64,000 bases of DNA, taken from Roseovarius albus (GTDB lineage: Bacteria > Pseudomonadota > Alphaproteobacteria > Rhodobacterales > Rhodobacteraceae). Below, piece by piece: positions 1-8,298 of the stretch. Below the pieces are notes generated by a model. The model saw only the letters and a program-made list of their open reading frames with translations. It did no database searches and was not told the origin of the DNA. Each line of letters opens with the position of its first letter. Position 1 is the first letter of the stretch. Made by a program: the position numbers and the translations under genes. The DNA lies in the NCBI RefSeq assembly GCF_900172335.1, contig NZ_FWFX01000003.1, positions 186,001-250,000 of the forward strand, given 5' to 3'.

Positions 1-1195
1 GACTTTGCAGGCTCAGCGCCGCACCTGGATTGACCACGATGCGTTTGACCTGAAACCGCTCGCCCAAAGTCAATGTCTCAAAGAAACCCCAAGGCCGGTG
101 ATCCTTTGGAAAGGTATCTGCCTGTACTACATTTTCAGCGCGCAGGGTTTTCACCACCTTGCCCACATCCGGCACCCGAGAGCGATCTGCCACAAGCACC
201 GCATCGGGCATGGCGATGGCAACGATATTGTCTAGCCCGAGCCCAACCAGTTGTTGCGCATCCGACTCTGAGCGCAGCAATGTGTTGGAACATTCGACCG
301 CCGTCACCGGGCCGGATGTCGCCAAACCGTTCTCATCCGCATTGCCATGCTGACGTACAGCTTCCCAACCGCCCAAATCTGACCAGTCACCATCGTGGAT
401 CACCACCGACAGGTTGTCAACTTTCTCCATGATCGCGTAGTCGATGGAAATATCTTCGCTCTCGCCCCATGGCTCGGGCGCCAAGCGCAGGAACCCCAGA
501 TCAGCCTGCGCTTCCTCCACAGCCTTGCGAACGTTCGACAACAATTCGGGCTGATACGTTTCAAAGGCCGCAATCAGTGTTTTCGCGGAATAAAGAAAAA
601 TCCCCGAATTCCACATGAAGTTGCCAGCCGTCAACATTTCAGTCGCGCGCACTTCATTCGGCTTTTCCACGAACCGGGTCAACGGATGCACCGCCGCCCC
701 CTCGGCCATTTCTCCCAGCTCAAGATATCCGTAACCGGTTTCAGGCCTGTCGGGAGCGATGCCAAAAGTCACGATCCGACCCTGTGCCGCCGCTTCGGTC
801 CCGCGTGCCACGGTTTGGCGAAACACCTCGGGTTGCTCTATGTAGTGATCAGAGGGCGCCGCCAGAATCAACCCTTCTGGATCACTCTGAGCCACCACAA
901 ACGCCGCTGCCAGCAAGGCGGGCGCAGTATTGCGCGCGTCAGGCTCGATCAGGATCGCTCCTGGATCGATACCCTCAGAAGCCAATTGCTGCGTGACAAT
1001 GAATCGAAAGTCAGAGTTCGTCACCACAACTGGGGCATTATACCCGTTCCCATGGCAGCGTTTGGCAGATTGCTGAAACAGGCTACCATCGCCAACTATC
1101 GGCACAAATTGCTTGGGGTAGCTACGGCGTGACAATGGCCAAAGCCGTGTCCCCGATCCACCGCACAAAATGACCGGTGTAATGTTGTTCGCCAT
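1..1195 (-). CDS. manC: Mannose-1-phosphate guanylyltransferase / mannose-6-phosphate isomerase (3' end outside window)
   Basis: Makes GDP-mannose from mannose-1-phosphate and GTP in the cytoplasm, for surface polysaccharides. The ATG at 1195 opens a frame that stays open to the window edge (about 398 codons seen). The N-terminus carries the nucleotidyltransferase signature CGGSGTRLWPLSR followed by YPKQ. The last visible part reads RPWGFFETLTLGERFQVKRI, the start of the type II phosphomannose isomerase cupin domain. The enzyme is therefore probably the bifunctional form, cut before its end. It lies 121 bases downstream of glmM on the same strand, so the two may be co-transcribed. The family is certain; the isomerase half is inferred from its first residues. 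Confidence 0.93.
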   Translation of the reverse strand, partial: MANNITPVILCGGSGTRLWPLSRRSYPKQFVPIVGDGSLFQQSAKRCHGNGYNAPVVVTNSDFRFIVTQQLASEGIDPGAILIEPDARNTAPALLAAAFVVAQSDPEGLILAAPSDHYIEQPEVFRQTVARGTEAAAQGRIVTFGIAPDRPETGYGYLELGEMAEGAAVHPLTRFVEKPNEVRATEMLTAGNFMWNSGIFLYSAKTLIAAFETYQPELLSNVRKAVEEAQADLGFLRLAPEPWGESEDISIDYAIMEKVDNLSVVIHDGDWSDLGGWEAVRQHGNADENGLATSGPVTAVECSNTLLRSESDAQQLVGLGLDNIVAIAMPDAVLVADRSRVPDVGKVVKTLRAENVVQADTFPKDHRPWGFFETLTLGERFQVKRIVVNPGAALSLQS

Positions 1196-1316
1196 ATCTC
1201 TGCCCACTCTGCAATTCGTTCAATTCACCGAGGCCCATCCGGCCAAGTGCTTCAATTCATTCATATGCTGCATTCTTCGCAAGAAAAAGTGCAATTCGGT
1301 CACCAAAAACTTACAT

Positions 1317-2657
1317 TCAACTCGCGCGTTTCACTTCGGTGACCACCTTGTCCAGCACAGAATCCATCAGTGCCGGATCCAAGGCCTCGGCCATCACACG
1401 GATCAGCGGCTCGGTCCCGGATTTGCGGATCAAAAGGCGCCCGTCACTACCCAGCGCCTTTTCACCATCAGCAATGGCCTGCTGAACCGCATCGGTATCC
1501 AACGGCGCCTGCCCCGCTTCATAGCGCACATTGATCAATTTCTGTGGTACAGGTTCAAACACCTGCGTCAGCTCGCTGGCCTTTTTGTCCTGCTCAACCA
1601 TGCACGCTAAAAACTGCAAAGCCGCGATCAACCCGTCTCCGGTGGTCGAATAATCGTTCATCACGATATGGCCGGATTGTTCACCACCAAGGTTGTAACC
1701 ACCCGCGCGCATCTCTTCGACGACATAGCGATCCCCAACAGAGGTTCGCTTAAGGTCAATCCCCTTAGCATTCAAATGCCGCTCCAATCCAAGGTTTGAC
1801 ATCACAGTGGCCACCAGCGTATCGCCAGACAGCCGCCCTTCTGCCGCCCAACGCGTCGCAATCAATCCCATGATTTGATCGCCATCGGCGACCTTGCCAT
1901 TCTCATCCACAATTACGATACGATCGGCATCTCCATCCAGACAAATCCCCAGATCCGCGCGCGATTCCAACACCTTCGCCGCTGCCGCTTCTGGATGGGT
2001 TGACCCACACTCCAGATTAATGTTGTGGCCATTGGGTTCTACGCCAATCGGGATCACTTCCGCGCCCAACTCCCACAACACCGCAGGCGCTGTGCGATAG
2101 GCCGCCCCATTGGCACAATCGAGCACAATCCGCAATCCATCCAAACGCTTACGATTTGGGAATGTCGTTTTGGCATATTCGACATAGCGCCCTCGCGCAT
2201 CTTCAAACCGGCGCGCACGGCCAATGTTTTCCGGGGCAGCAAGTCGCGGACCTTCATCCAAAATCGCTTGAATTCCGGCCTCTGCTTCATCACTCAGTTT
2301 GTAACCATCCGGCCCGAAAAACTTGATCCCGTTGTCACCCGCAGGGTTATGGCTAGCTGAAATCATCACGCCAACATCAGCCCGCAAACCGTGTGTCAGG
2401 TATCCCACTGCTGGTGTTGGAACAGGCCCCAACAAAAACACGTTCATCCCAGTTGAGGTAAACCCAGCCGTCAGCGCGTATTCGATCATATAGCCAGACA
2501 AGCGGGTATCTTTGCCAATTACGACACGGTGGTCTTGCTGATCCCGGCGAAAATACCGTCCTGCAGCCGCCCCCAGCTTTAGCGCCATTTCCGCGGTCAT
2601 TGGCCAGCGGTTTGCCTGTCCGCGAACACCATCGGTGCCAAAAAGCTTGTCAGCCAT
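1317..2657 (-). CDS. glmM: Phosphoglucosamine mutase
   Basis: Converts glucosamine-6-phosphate to glucosamine-1-phosphate, the step before UDP-GlcNAc, which feeds peptidoglycan and lipid A. The 446-residue length is normal. It begins [16 protein letters not shown], has the phosphoserine loop [12 protein letters not shown] (Ser102), the metal loop DGDADR at about 241-246, and the C-terminal phosphate-binding [12 protein letters not shown]. The gene order glmM then manC on the minus strand groups two sugar-phosphate enzymes. In many bacteria glmM follows folP and ftsH; here the upstream neighbour is a secreted hypothetical instead. Confidence 0.97.
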   Translation of the reverse strand: MADKLFGTDGVRGQANRWPMTAEMALKLGAAAGRYFRRDQQDHRVVIGKDTRLSGYMIEYALTAGFTSTGMNVFLLGPVPTPAVGYLTHGLRADVGVMISASHNPAGDNGIKFFGPDGYKLSDEAEAGIQAILDEGPRLAAPENIGRARRFEDARGRYVEYAKTTFPNRKRLDGLRIVLDCANGAAYRTAPAVLWELGAEVIPIGVEPNGHNINLECGSTHPEAAAAKVLESRADLGICLDGDADRIVIVDENGKVADGDQIMGLIATRWAAEGRLSGDTLVATVMSNLGLERHLNAKGIDLKRTSVGDRYVVEEMRAGGYNLGGEQSGHIVMNDYSTTGDGLIAALQFLACMVEQDKKASELTQVFEPVPQKLINVRYEAGQAPLDTDAVQQAIADGEKALGSDGRLLIRKSGTEPLIRVMAEALDPALMDSVLDKVVTEVKRAS

Positions 2658-2829
2658 ATATGTGTGCCCTCAAATCAATCTCGTGGAATTACAACTAACC
2701 TTTTTCATAGCCGGTTCACCCCGGCAACGCAATTTGCAGGATTGGTCAATGCGCCAATATTCACGCTCGCTTGCAAATCGCAATAAATGGCGAGGATTGT
2801 AGCGTTTACAAAATAGTTGATTGAGGAGG

Positions 2830-3210
2830 TCACCAGCTGACCTGCCTGCCATCTAAAACTTCAAAGTGCTGCAGGGTTTCGCCATTCACCCACGCCAGAC
2901 CGTCATCGGTTTCGACAACCGTGTAAGGTGTCCAATTTGTCATGTGCCACCAGCTTTCATACTGATTTGTCTCATGGTTCACCCGCCAGCGCCCCTGATC
3001 CGGCGGTCCACCTTTGGGCACATACATGGTAAAGCCCCCCTCGCCGTAATATTGCTTATAAGGCGTCCCAGACCACGTGCCCGAAACGGTATTGCCAGTC
3101 AAAAGCACCTCAATTTCTGATGCGGTCAATTGGCGCTCTTCTGCCTGAACCGGAATAGCCCAGAAAACAACGGCAGTTATTGCTGCCAGCAAAAGGTCCT
3201 GACGCTTCAC
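2830..3210 (-). CDS. Small secreted protein of unknown function
   Basis: A 126-residue protein with a clear signal peptide: KRQ, a hydrophobic stretch LLLAAITAVVFWAIP, then a likely cleavage after VQA. The mature part is rich in Trp and Tyr (TWSGTPYKQYYGEGG, YESWWHMTNWTPY), as in small beta-rich periplasmic domains. The GTG at 3210 is preferred over the in-frame ATG at 3267 because GGAGGG sits 5 bases before it and the signal peptide then starts at the N-terminus. I do not recognise a family with certainty. It resembles short exported proteins common in roseobacters. It is transcribed toward glmM with 172 bases between. Confidence 0.72.
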   Translation of the reverse strand: MKRQDLLLAAITAVVFWAIPVQAEERQLTASEIEVLLTGNTVSGTWSGTPYKQYYGEGGFTMYVPKGGPPDQGRWRVNHETNQYESWWHMTNWTPYTVVETDDGLAWVNGETLQHFEVLDGRQVSW

Positions 3211-3398
3211 GTGCCCTCCTGATGAACGAATGTTTAAGCCAATCTTAACCTTGCTGAATCTATGCACATCTCACGTCAAAATCCAATTGAACCGTGCATT
3301 CGATCAGCCAAGATGACATGGAAGTGATAATGTAGAACGATGTTTCGAAAACACAGAAATGGGGCATTCGCTCGGCGTAAAAAGCTTAACCTATTTAT

Positions 3399-3416
3399 TT
3401 TATTAAATTTAATAAA
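3399..3416. repeat. AT-only perfect palindrome upstream of the MFS gene
   Basis: TTTATTAAA followed at once by its exact inverse TTTAATAAA, 18 bp in all, about 80 bases before the transporter start, in a very AT-rich patch (3380-3420). It could be an operator or part of a promoter UP-like region; the sequence alone does not say which. Confidence 0.5.
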
Positions 3417-3497
3417 TTTGACCTCAAGTTACCTTTAAGAATTACAGTTCAAAAGCATGAACAGACATAGATCCGCAGAAACAACGGAATTAAACGA

Positions 3498-4928
3498 TTG
3501 GCACAAACAGAACTTCCCCCCGCTGCGCTATCCAAAGATCAGCGAACCAAACTGGCGCTGTTGTGCTTTGCCGTCTGGTTGCACGCCGCCAGCAGCATGC
3601 TGGCGGCCACCACGCTGCCCAGTGCCGTGCGGGAATTTGGTGGCGGTCACCTGATCGGCTGGGCCTTTGCACTCTATCTCCTCGGTTCGATCATTGCCGG
3701 ATCCTCGACCAGCCTCTTGACACGTCGCTTAGGACTACGTGCTGCTGTCAGCCTTGCCGCGCTTCTCTACGGCATCGGAAGCATGATCTGCGCCATCGCC
3801 CCCAATATGATCATCGTACTGGCCGGGCGCCTGGTTCAGGGCGTGGGGGGCGGTTATCTCGTGGCCATTGCCTTTGTCGCACTGCGGCACTGGTTCGCCC
3901 CCAATCTGGTGCCAAAGGTTATGGCGCTGATTTCCGCCGTCTGGAGCCTATCGGCATTCGCCGGGCCATTGGTCGGTGGATCATTCGCCACCTTTGCCAA
4001 TTGGCGCATGGCCTTTGTTGCGGCAGCAGTGCAAGCCGCTCTTTTCTTCGCGTTCGCACTCAAAGTCGCGCCCAGATCAACTGACCGAGCCACAGACGAA
4101 AGACCAAGCATCCCCCTGCTCCGCCTTGGCCTGATCAGCGGCGCTGTCCTGTCACTCGCCTTCGCCGGGGCCGAGGTTCAGCCCCTGCGCTCCACGCTCC
4201 TCTGCATTCTGGGCATTGGGATGTTTCTGCTTATGCTCCTGCAAGACAGAAAACGCCCAAACACCCGCCTCTTCCCCAGTCGGCCCTTTGCCACCTCTAC
4301 TCCGGTGGGCGCAGGCCTCACACTGGTTCTCAGCGCATCATTCGCCTCGGTGTCTTTCATAGTTTACGGACCGATCCTGCTGGAAACCCTGCACGGGCTC
4401 AGCCCTCTTGCCGCTGGCTACATCGTTGCCTTTGAATCAGTCTGCTGGGGTCTCGCCGCTGTCATCGTCGCTTCCTTCAAATCGGTTGATGATGCTTGGC
4501 TCATCCGCACAGGCACGGTGATCCTGTCCATCTCTCTTATCGGATTTGCCCTGCTCATGGCCAGCGGCCCGGTCTGGGCCATCCTCGCCTGCGCCGGGGT
4601 TCAGGGCGCGGGCTTTGGCATCATGTGGGCCTTTGTCTATCGCCGCATTACCGATCACGCAGATCCGACTGAAGCCGACACCGCCGCCTCGGCCATCCCT
4701 ACCATCCAGCAGATCGGCTTTGCCTGCGGCGCGGCCGCCTCGGGGCTGGTTGCAAACGCGTTGGGTTTTGGAGAAGACGTCGGTCTCGCAACCGCTCACA
4801 GCGCTGCGTTCTGGGTGTTCTTCGCCTTTGTTCCCTTTACCGTGATTGCCGCTATCGCGGGGTGGAGGCTGGCAAAAGCCCAGTGCCTCATCCCACGTAG
4901 CGACACAGAATCGCGCGGAAGTCATTGA
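3498..4928 (+). CDS. MFS transporter, 14 predicted membrane segments (DHA2-like)
   Basis: A 476-residue inner-membrane protein with about 14 hydrophobic segments. Examples are LLGSIIAG, VLAGRLVQGVGGGYLVAIAFVAL (the usual R-QG-G loop of segment 4) and WAILACAGVQGAGFGIMW. This pattern is that of drug/proton antiporters of the DHA2 group; the substrate cannot be read. The best start is TTG at 3498: the previous in-frame stop is at 3468 and there is no ATG in frame before the first membrane segment. The last 41 bases overlap the 3' end of the convergent glycerate kinase gene. No adaptor (HlyD-like) gene is adjacent, so it probably works as a single-component pump. Confidence 0.85.
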   Translation: MAQTELPPAALSKDQRTKLALLCFAVWLHAASSMLAATTLPSAVREFGGGHLIGWAFALYLLGSIIAGSSTSLLTRRLGLRAAVSLAALLYGIGSMICAIAPNMIIVLAGRLVQGVGGGYLVAIAFVALRHWFAPNLVPKVMALISAVWSLSAFAGPLVGGSFATFANWRMAFVAAAVQAALFFAFALKVAPRSTDRATDERPSIPLLRLGLISGAVLSLAFAGAEVQPLRSTLLCILGIGMFLLMLLQDRKRPNTRLFPSRPFATSTPVGAGLTLVLSASFASVSFIVYGPILLETLHGLSPLAAGYIVAFESVCWGLAAVIVASFKSVDDAWLIRTGTVILSISLIGFALLMASGPVWAILACAGVQGAGFGIMWAFVYRRITDHADPTEADTAASAIPTIQQIGFACGAAASGLVANALGFGEDVGLATAHSAAFWVFFAFVPFTVIAAIAGWRLAKAQCLIPRSDTESRGSH

Positions 4929-6150
4929 CGTTGGTCAGGGTCGGCCCTGGCACCACCTGATCACCCAGATCTCCAAAAAATCCATGTGCATCATTGTTGA
5001 CCAGCGCCGCAACCGCATCGCGCCCGACCTCAGTCGCCTTGGCCAAGGTTCCCGGCCCGATGATTGCTCCTGCAACCTCGGCAGCGCCATCAACACCATC
5101 GGTATCACAAGCAATTGCATCAATGCCCGCAGCCCCATCCAAGGCCAGAGCTAGTGCCAGCGAATACTCCGCATTTGGGCCACCGACGCCATCGCCAGTA
5201 CGTGTCACGGTCAGCTCGCCACCCGACAAAAGCACCACAGGCGCATCGCCTTCCGACAATCCGGCCTGCACCTCGCGCGCCAATGCAGCATGCTCTGCAG
5301 CCACCTCTCGCGCTTCGCCTTCCAAGGCATCACCCAAAATGCGCGCTTCAACGCCTGCAGCTTGCGCCACCTCTGCCGCTGCGGCCAAAGACTGCGACGG
5401 CGCCGCGTAAATCACATTCTCGACATTCGCCAAACGCGGATCATCCGGGCGCACAGTTTCCACACCAGATGCCAGATAGTCAGCAATAGACTGCGGCGGC
5501 GTGACCCCCCAGTTCTTCAGCGTCTCAACCGCCCGCCCCGCATCGTCTTCATGACCCACGGTCGGCCCGCTGGCGATGTCAGATGGATTATCCCCCGGCA
5601 CATCCGAGATCATCAGCGCCAGCATCTTCGCCGGATGCACACGCGCCGCCAGATTGCCACCTTTTACGGCCGAGATCTGCTTGCGAATACCATTGATATC
5701 ACCAATCGGCGCACCCGAAGCCAGCAACGCCTGCGTCAGCGCCTGCTTTTCCTCCAGCGTGATATTCCCTGCCGGGGCACTCAGCAGGGCCGAACCCCCG
5801 CCCGAAATAAGCGCCAGAACAAAATCATCTTCGCCCAGACTATCCACCAGTCCCAGCATCCGTTTGGTCGCCGCTTCTCCTGCCTCATCCGGAACAGGGT
5901 GTGCAGCTTCGACAATTTCGATCCCTTGACAGGGACGCGCATAACCATACCGCGTGATCACCAAGCCCTCACAAGGGCCGTATTCCGCTTCAACCGCTTC
6001 AGCCATCCGGGCCGACGCCTTGCCCGCCCCAATCACAACCAACCGCCCTTCAGGGCGCGGGGGCAACGCATCCTTCAGGCTTTGCATGGGATCGGCAACT
6101 TCAACGGCTCGATCAAACAGGCTGCGCAGAAAGGAGGCGGGATCGGTCAT
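4888..6150 (-). CDS. Glycerate 2-kinase (DUF4147/MOFRL family)
   Basis: Phosphorylates D-glycerate to 2-phosphoglycerate, feeding glyoxylate, serine or tartrate carbon into glycolysis. The 420 residues show the DUF4147 N-domain (VVIGAGKASARMAEAVE, AAHPVPDE, LALISGGGSALL, GDINGIRKQISAVKGG, SDVPGDNPSDIASGPT). The MOFRL C-domain follows (LLSGGELTVT, GGPNAEYSLALALAL, CDTDGVDG). The ATG at 6150 has a GGAG 9 bases upstream; the longer frame to 6195 adds residues that do not match the family start. Older databases often call this family hydroxypyruvate reductase TtuD. No glyoxylate carboligase genes are visible beside it. Confidence 0.93.
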   Translation of the reverse strand: MTDPASFLRSLFDRAVEVADPMQSLKDALPPRPEGRLVVIGAGKASARMAEAVEAEYGPCEGLVITRYGYARPCQGIEIVEAAHPVPDEAGEAATKRMLGLVDSLGEDDFVLALISGGGSALLSAPAGNITLEEKQALTQALLASGAPIGDINGIRKQISAVKGGNLAARVHPAKMLALMISDVPGDNPSDIASGPTVGHEDDAGRAVETLKNWGVTPPQSIADYLASGVETVRPDDPRLANVENVIYAAPSQSLAAAAEVAQAAGVEARILGDALEGEAREVAAEHAALAREVQAGLSEGDAPVVLLSGGELTVTRTGDGVGGPNAEYSLALALALDGAAGIDAIACDTDGVDGAAEVAGAIIGPGTLAKATEVGRDAVAALVNNDAHGFFGDLGDQVVPGPTLTNVNDFRAILCRYVG

Positions 6151-6232
6151 GGCGGAACTCCAAGTCAAAAGGTCCTGCCTTTTGACGCAGAACACCCAAG
6201 CATATCAAGCTCAACCAGATTTACAGGATTTA

Positions 6233-6850
6233 TCAGGCTAGGTAACGCGACAAAAAGACATCAACAACACCTTTCACGACCCGCTCAATGTCAGCCTCGG
6301 ATGTATCATGTGCCACCCCACATAATTTGCGGACGAACAGATCGGACTTGCACAGTTCAGCAAACTGGCTTGTTGCCAGTTCCATATCATCAATCTTCAG
6401 GATGCCCTTCTCGACATAAGGAGCGAAGATTTGAGACAGCCGTGATCGAAGCAAAGCTGGCCCCGAGTCATAAAACCGCTGCCCCAATTCTGGGAACCGA
6501 TAGGATTCTGCCACGCAAATTCGAAAGACCTGCATGCCAAATTCCGAAAGAAAAAACCGCACAACGCGGCTCGCGGCTTCATGCAGGACAAGCTCAATTG
6601 GGGCACCAATTCCGATAACTTCAAAAGCTTCTTCAGCCTGCCGATTGCACTCTTGGCGTGACACTTCGGAAAACAGCAGCCGCTTATCGGGAAAATAGCT
6701 GTATAAGGTCGCCTTGGAGACACCCGCCTCGCGGGCGATATCGTCTACGCTGGCCCCCTCGAAACCGTCACGCATAAACACAGTACGCGCGCCCTCAAGG
6801 ACCTGATCGAACTTACGTCCTTTTTTGATTTCCGCGGCCATTGCCGTCAT
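6233..6850 (-). CDS. TetR/AcrR family transcriptional regulator
   Basis: A 205-residue repressor-type protein. Its N-terminal helix-turn-helix reads ARTVFMRDGFEGASVDDIAREAGVS then KATLYSYFPDKRLLF, the classic TetR domain. The C-terminal ligand domain (SRVVRFFLSEFGMQVFRICVAES) resembles the AefR-like group that often controls RND efflux pumps. The ATG at 6850 has GGAGAG 6 bases upstream and is preferred over 6889. It lies 104 bases downstream of the small secreted gene at 6955-7113 on the same strand. The doubled palindrome at 7130-7167 is therefore a natural candidate for its own operator (inference). Confidence 0.9.
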   Translation of the reverse strand: MTAMAAEIKKGRKFDQVLEGARTVFMRDGFEGASVDDIAREAGVSKATLYSYFPDKRLLFSEVSRQECNRQAEEAFEVIGIGAPIELVLHEAASRVVRFFLSEFGMQVFRICVAESYRFPELGQRFYDSGPALLRSRLSQIFAPYVEKGILKIDDMELATSQFAELCKSDLFVRKLCGVAHDTSEADIERVVKGVVDVFLSRYLA

Positions 6851-6954
6851 GCTTGCTCTCCAATTCAGTTTGGCCATTTTAAGCGCCACCCCTGTGAATA
6901 CGCAAGCATTACTGCGATTTAGCGGAAATTACGGTCCGTCATTTGCCCAAAATT

Positions 6955-7113
6955 TCAGCGCTCGGTTTGCGTGGTATCCCGTGTAACAGGCTCCGGTGTG
7001 GGTTCCGGATAGGTGATGGTTGGAAACAGGCTTCCTGTATTGAAACTCAGGGCCTGCATTGGGGTAATAACCACTCCGCATGCAAGGATTGCGATTGCCA
7101 ATGGTCTGATCAT
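6955..7113 (-). CDS. Short secreted, proline/threonine-rich peptide
   Basis: A 52-residue frame starting ATG at 7113: MIRPLAIAILACGVVITPM, then a signal-peptidase-like QALS, then a short mature tail with FPTITYPEPTPEPVTRD. The reading is a basic end, a hydrophobic core and an A-x-S-like cleavage region, i.e. an exported peptide of roughly 30 residues or a single-pass anchored one. It stands directly downstream of a doubled palindrome and upstream of a TetR gene on the same strand, suggesting one repressible transcript. No known family is recognised. It was found by direct translation of the gap. Confidence 0.6.
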   Translation of the reverse strand: MIRPLAIAILACGVVITPMQALSFNTGSLFPTITYPEPTPEPVTRDTTQTER

Positions 7114-7129
7114 CGTTTCACTCCGATTC

Positions 7130-7167
7130 TAAACTACGTGGTTTAGTTTAATAAACTATTTAGTTTA
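7130..7167. promoter_or_regulatory. Doubled TetR-type operator, two TAAAC-N6-GTTTA sites
   Basis: TAAAC-TACGTG-GTTTA spans 7130-7145 and TAAAC-TATTTA-GTTTA spans 7152-7167. Their starts are 22 bp apart, two helical turns, so two repressor dimers could sit on one face of the DNA. Between them TAGTTTA and TAAACTA (7144-7158) form a third symmetric arrangement. The sites lie 17-54 bases before the ATG of the small secreted gene and also in the gap shared with divergent mbfA. Assignment to the TetR protein encoded at 6233-6850 is inferred from proximity. Confidence 0.65.
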
Positions 7168-7240
7168 GTTATCAAGCTCATTGTTGAAATACGGTTCATT
7201 ATTCAATTTATCGCTTGCGTATATCTGCCGCCTCAGTAGC

Positions 7241-7255
7241 TTAGAATTATTCTAA
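7241..7255. promoter_or_regulatory. Irr-type iron box (ICE motif) before mbfA
   Basis: TTAGAAT-T-ATTCTAA is a perfect 15-bp palindrome ending 13 bases before the mbfA start. It matches the iron control element recognised by the heme-responsive regulator Irr in alphaproteobacteria. Irr is known to control mbfA in Rhizobiales, repressing it under iron limitation. The position, overlapping the ribosome-binding leader, fits repression. Confidence 0.75.
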
Positions 7256-7268
7256 AAAGGATAACCCG

Positions 7269-8246
7269 ATGATTCCCGGTCATTTTCATCGCCGCCGCTT
7301 CTCGGACCTGTCAGAGCAAGAGGTTCTCGCGCTCGCAATTTCATCCGAAGAAGACGACGCCCGCATCTATCGTAGCTACGCAGAAAAACTGCGCACAGAT
7401 TACCCTGATACGGCGGAAATCTTTGATGGCATGGCGCAAGAAGAAGATCATCACCGTCAGGCGCTCATCGACCAGCATGAAGCGCGATTTGGGTCAATCA
7501 TTCCGCTCATCCGCCGAGAACATGTCGCTGGGTTTCATCACCGCCGCCCTGTCTGGCTGATCGAAAATCTGGGAATTGACCGCATTCGTGAAGAAGCCGC
7601 AGCGATGGAGCGGGACGCAGAAAAGTTTTATCTCAAAGCAGCCCGACAAAGCACTGACACATCAACCCGCAAACTGCTCGGGGATCTGGCCGCCGCCGAA
7701 GCCGGGCACCAAACGCGCGCCAACGACCTGACAAACACTCACCTCACAGAAGATGCGCAAGAACAGGAAGCCAAAGCTGCCAATAGACAATTTATTCTCA
7801 CTTGGGTGCAGCCAGGTCTTGCGGGATTAATGGATGGCTCTGTCTCCACCCTCGCCCCAATCTTCGCCACCGCCTTCGCCACACAAGACACTTGGACCAC
7901 CTTCCTCGTTGGTCTTGCCGCCTCCGTCGGTGCAGGTATCTCCATGGGTTTCACTGAAGCCGCCAGCGACGACGGCGAACTTTCCGGTCGCGGCAGCCCG
8001 GTCAAACGCGGTTTCGCCAGTGGCATCATGACCACCATTGGCGGATTGGGGCACGCCCTGCCCTATCTGATCACCGATTTTTGGACCGCCACGAGCATCG
8101 CCATCATTGTAGTGTTTATTGAACTCTGGGCCATCGCATGGATCCAGAACCGCTTCATGCATACCCCATTTTTCCGGGCTGCCCTGCAGGTGGTTTTTGG
8201 CGGCGCGCTGGTTTTTGCTGCAGGCGTAATCATCGGCAGCGGATAG
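7269..8246 (+). CDS. mbfA: Membrane-bound ferritin / iron exporter MbfA
   Basis: A 325-residue fusion. Residues about 10-165 are a ferritin-like four-helix domain with iron-ligand runs SSEEDDARIYRSYA, QEEDHHRQ, EAAAMERDAEKFYLKAA and LAAAEAGHQ. Residues about 175-325 form a VIT1/CCC1-type membrane domain (GLAGLMDGSVSTLAPIFATAF, GLAASVGAGISMGFTEAASDDG). The family exports or detoxifies ferrous iron and protects against peroxide and acid plus iron stress. The gene has AAGG 9 bases before its ATG and an Irr box just upstream, so iron-induced expression is likely. It stands alone on the plus strand. Confidence 0.93.
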   Translation: MIPGHFHRRRFSDLSEQEVLALAISSEEDDARIYRSYAEKLRTDYPDTAEIFDGMAQEEDHHRQALIDQHEARFGSIIPLIRREHVAGFHHRRPVWLIENLGIDRIREEAAAMERDAEKFYLKAARQSTDTSTRKLLGDLAAAEAGHQTRANDLTNTHLTEDAQEQEAKAANRQFILTWVQPGLAGLMDGSVSTLAPIFATAFATQDTWTTFLVGLAASVGAGISMGFTEAASDDGELSGRGSPVKRGFASGIMTTIGGLGHALPYLITDFWTATSIAIIVVFIELWAIAWIQNRFMHTPFFRAALQVVFGGALVFAAGVIIGSG

Positions 8247-8263
8247 CAGACAAAAAGCGGGAT

Positions 8264-8292
8264 TTGACAAATTAGGACAACCGTCCTAATTT
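8264..8292 (+). promoter_or_regulatory. Promoter with embedded operator for the TetR-yciI-tag operon
   Basis: A -35 TTGACA (8264-8269) and a -10-like TAATTT (8287-8292) are 17 bp apart. The spacer and -10 are covered by an inverted repeat of AATTAGGAC (8270-8278) and its exact inverse GTCCTAATT (8283-8291), with 4 bases between. Binding there would block RNA polymerase. Transcription would start about 7 bases past the -10, at or next to the ATG at 8299, so the mRNA may be leaderless. Confidence 0.7.
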
Positions 8293-8298
8293 TCACTC

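Noticed and set aside
2670-2852. 60-codon minus-strand frame between the secreted hypothetical and glmM
   Set aside because: Overlaps the end of the better-supported gene and shows no protein features.
5290-6618. 442-codon open frame on the plus strand
   Set aside because: It runs antisense through the glycerate kinase and TetR genes, has a Arg/His/Gln-rich composition typical of reverse reading of GC-rich genes, and matches no domain.
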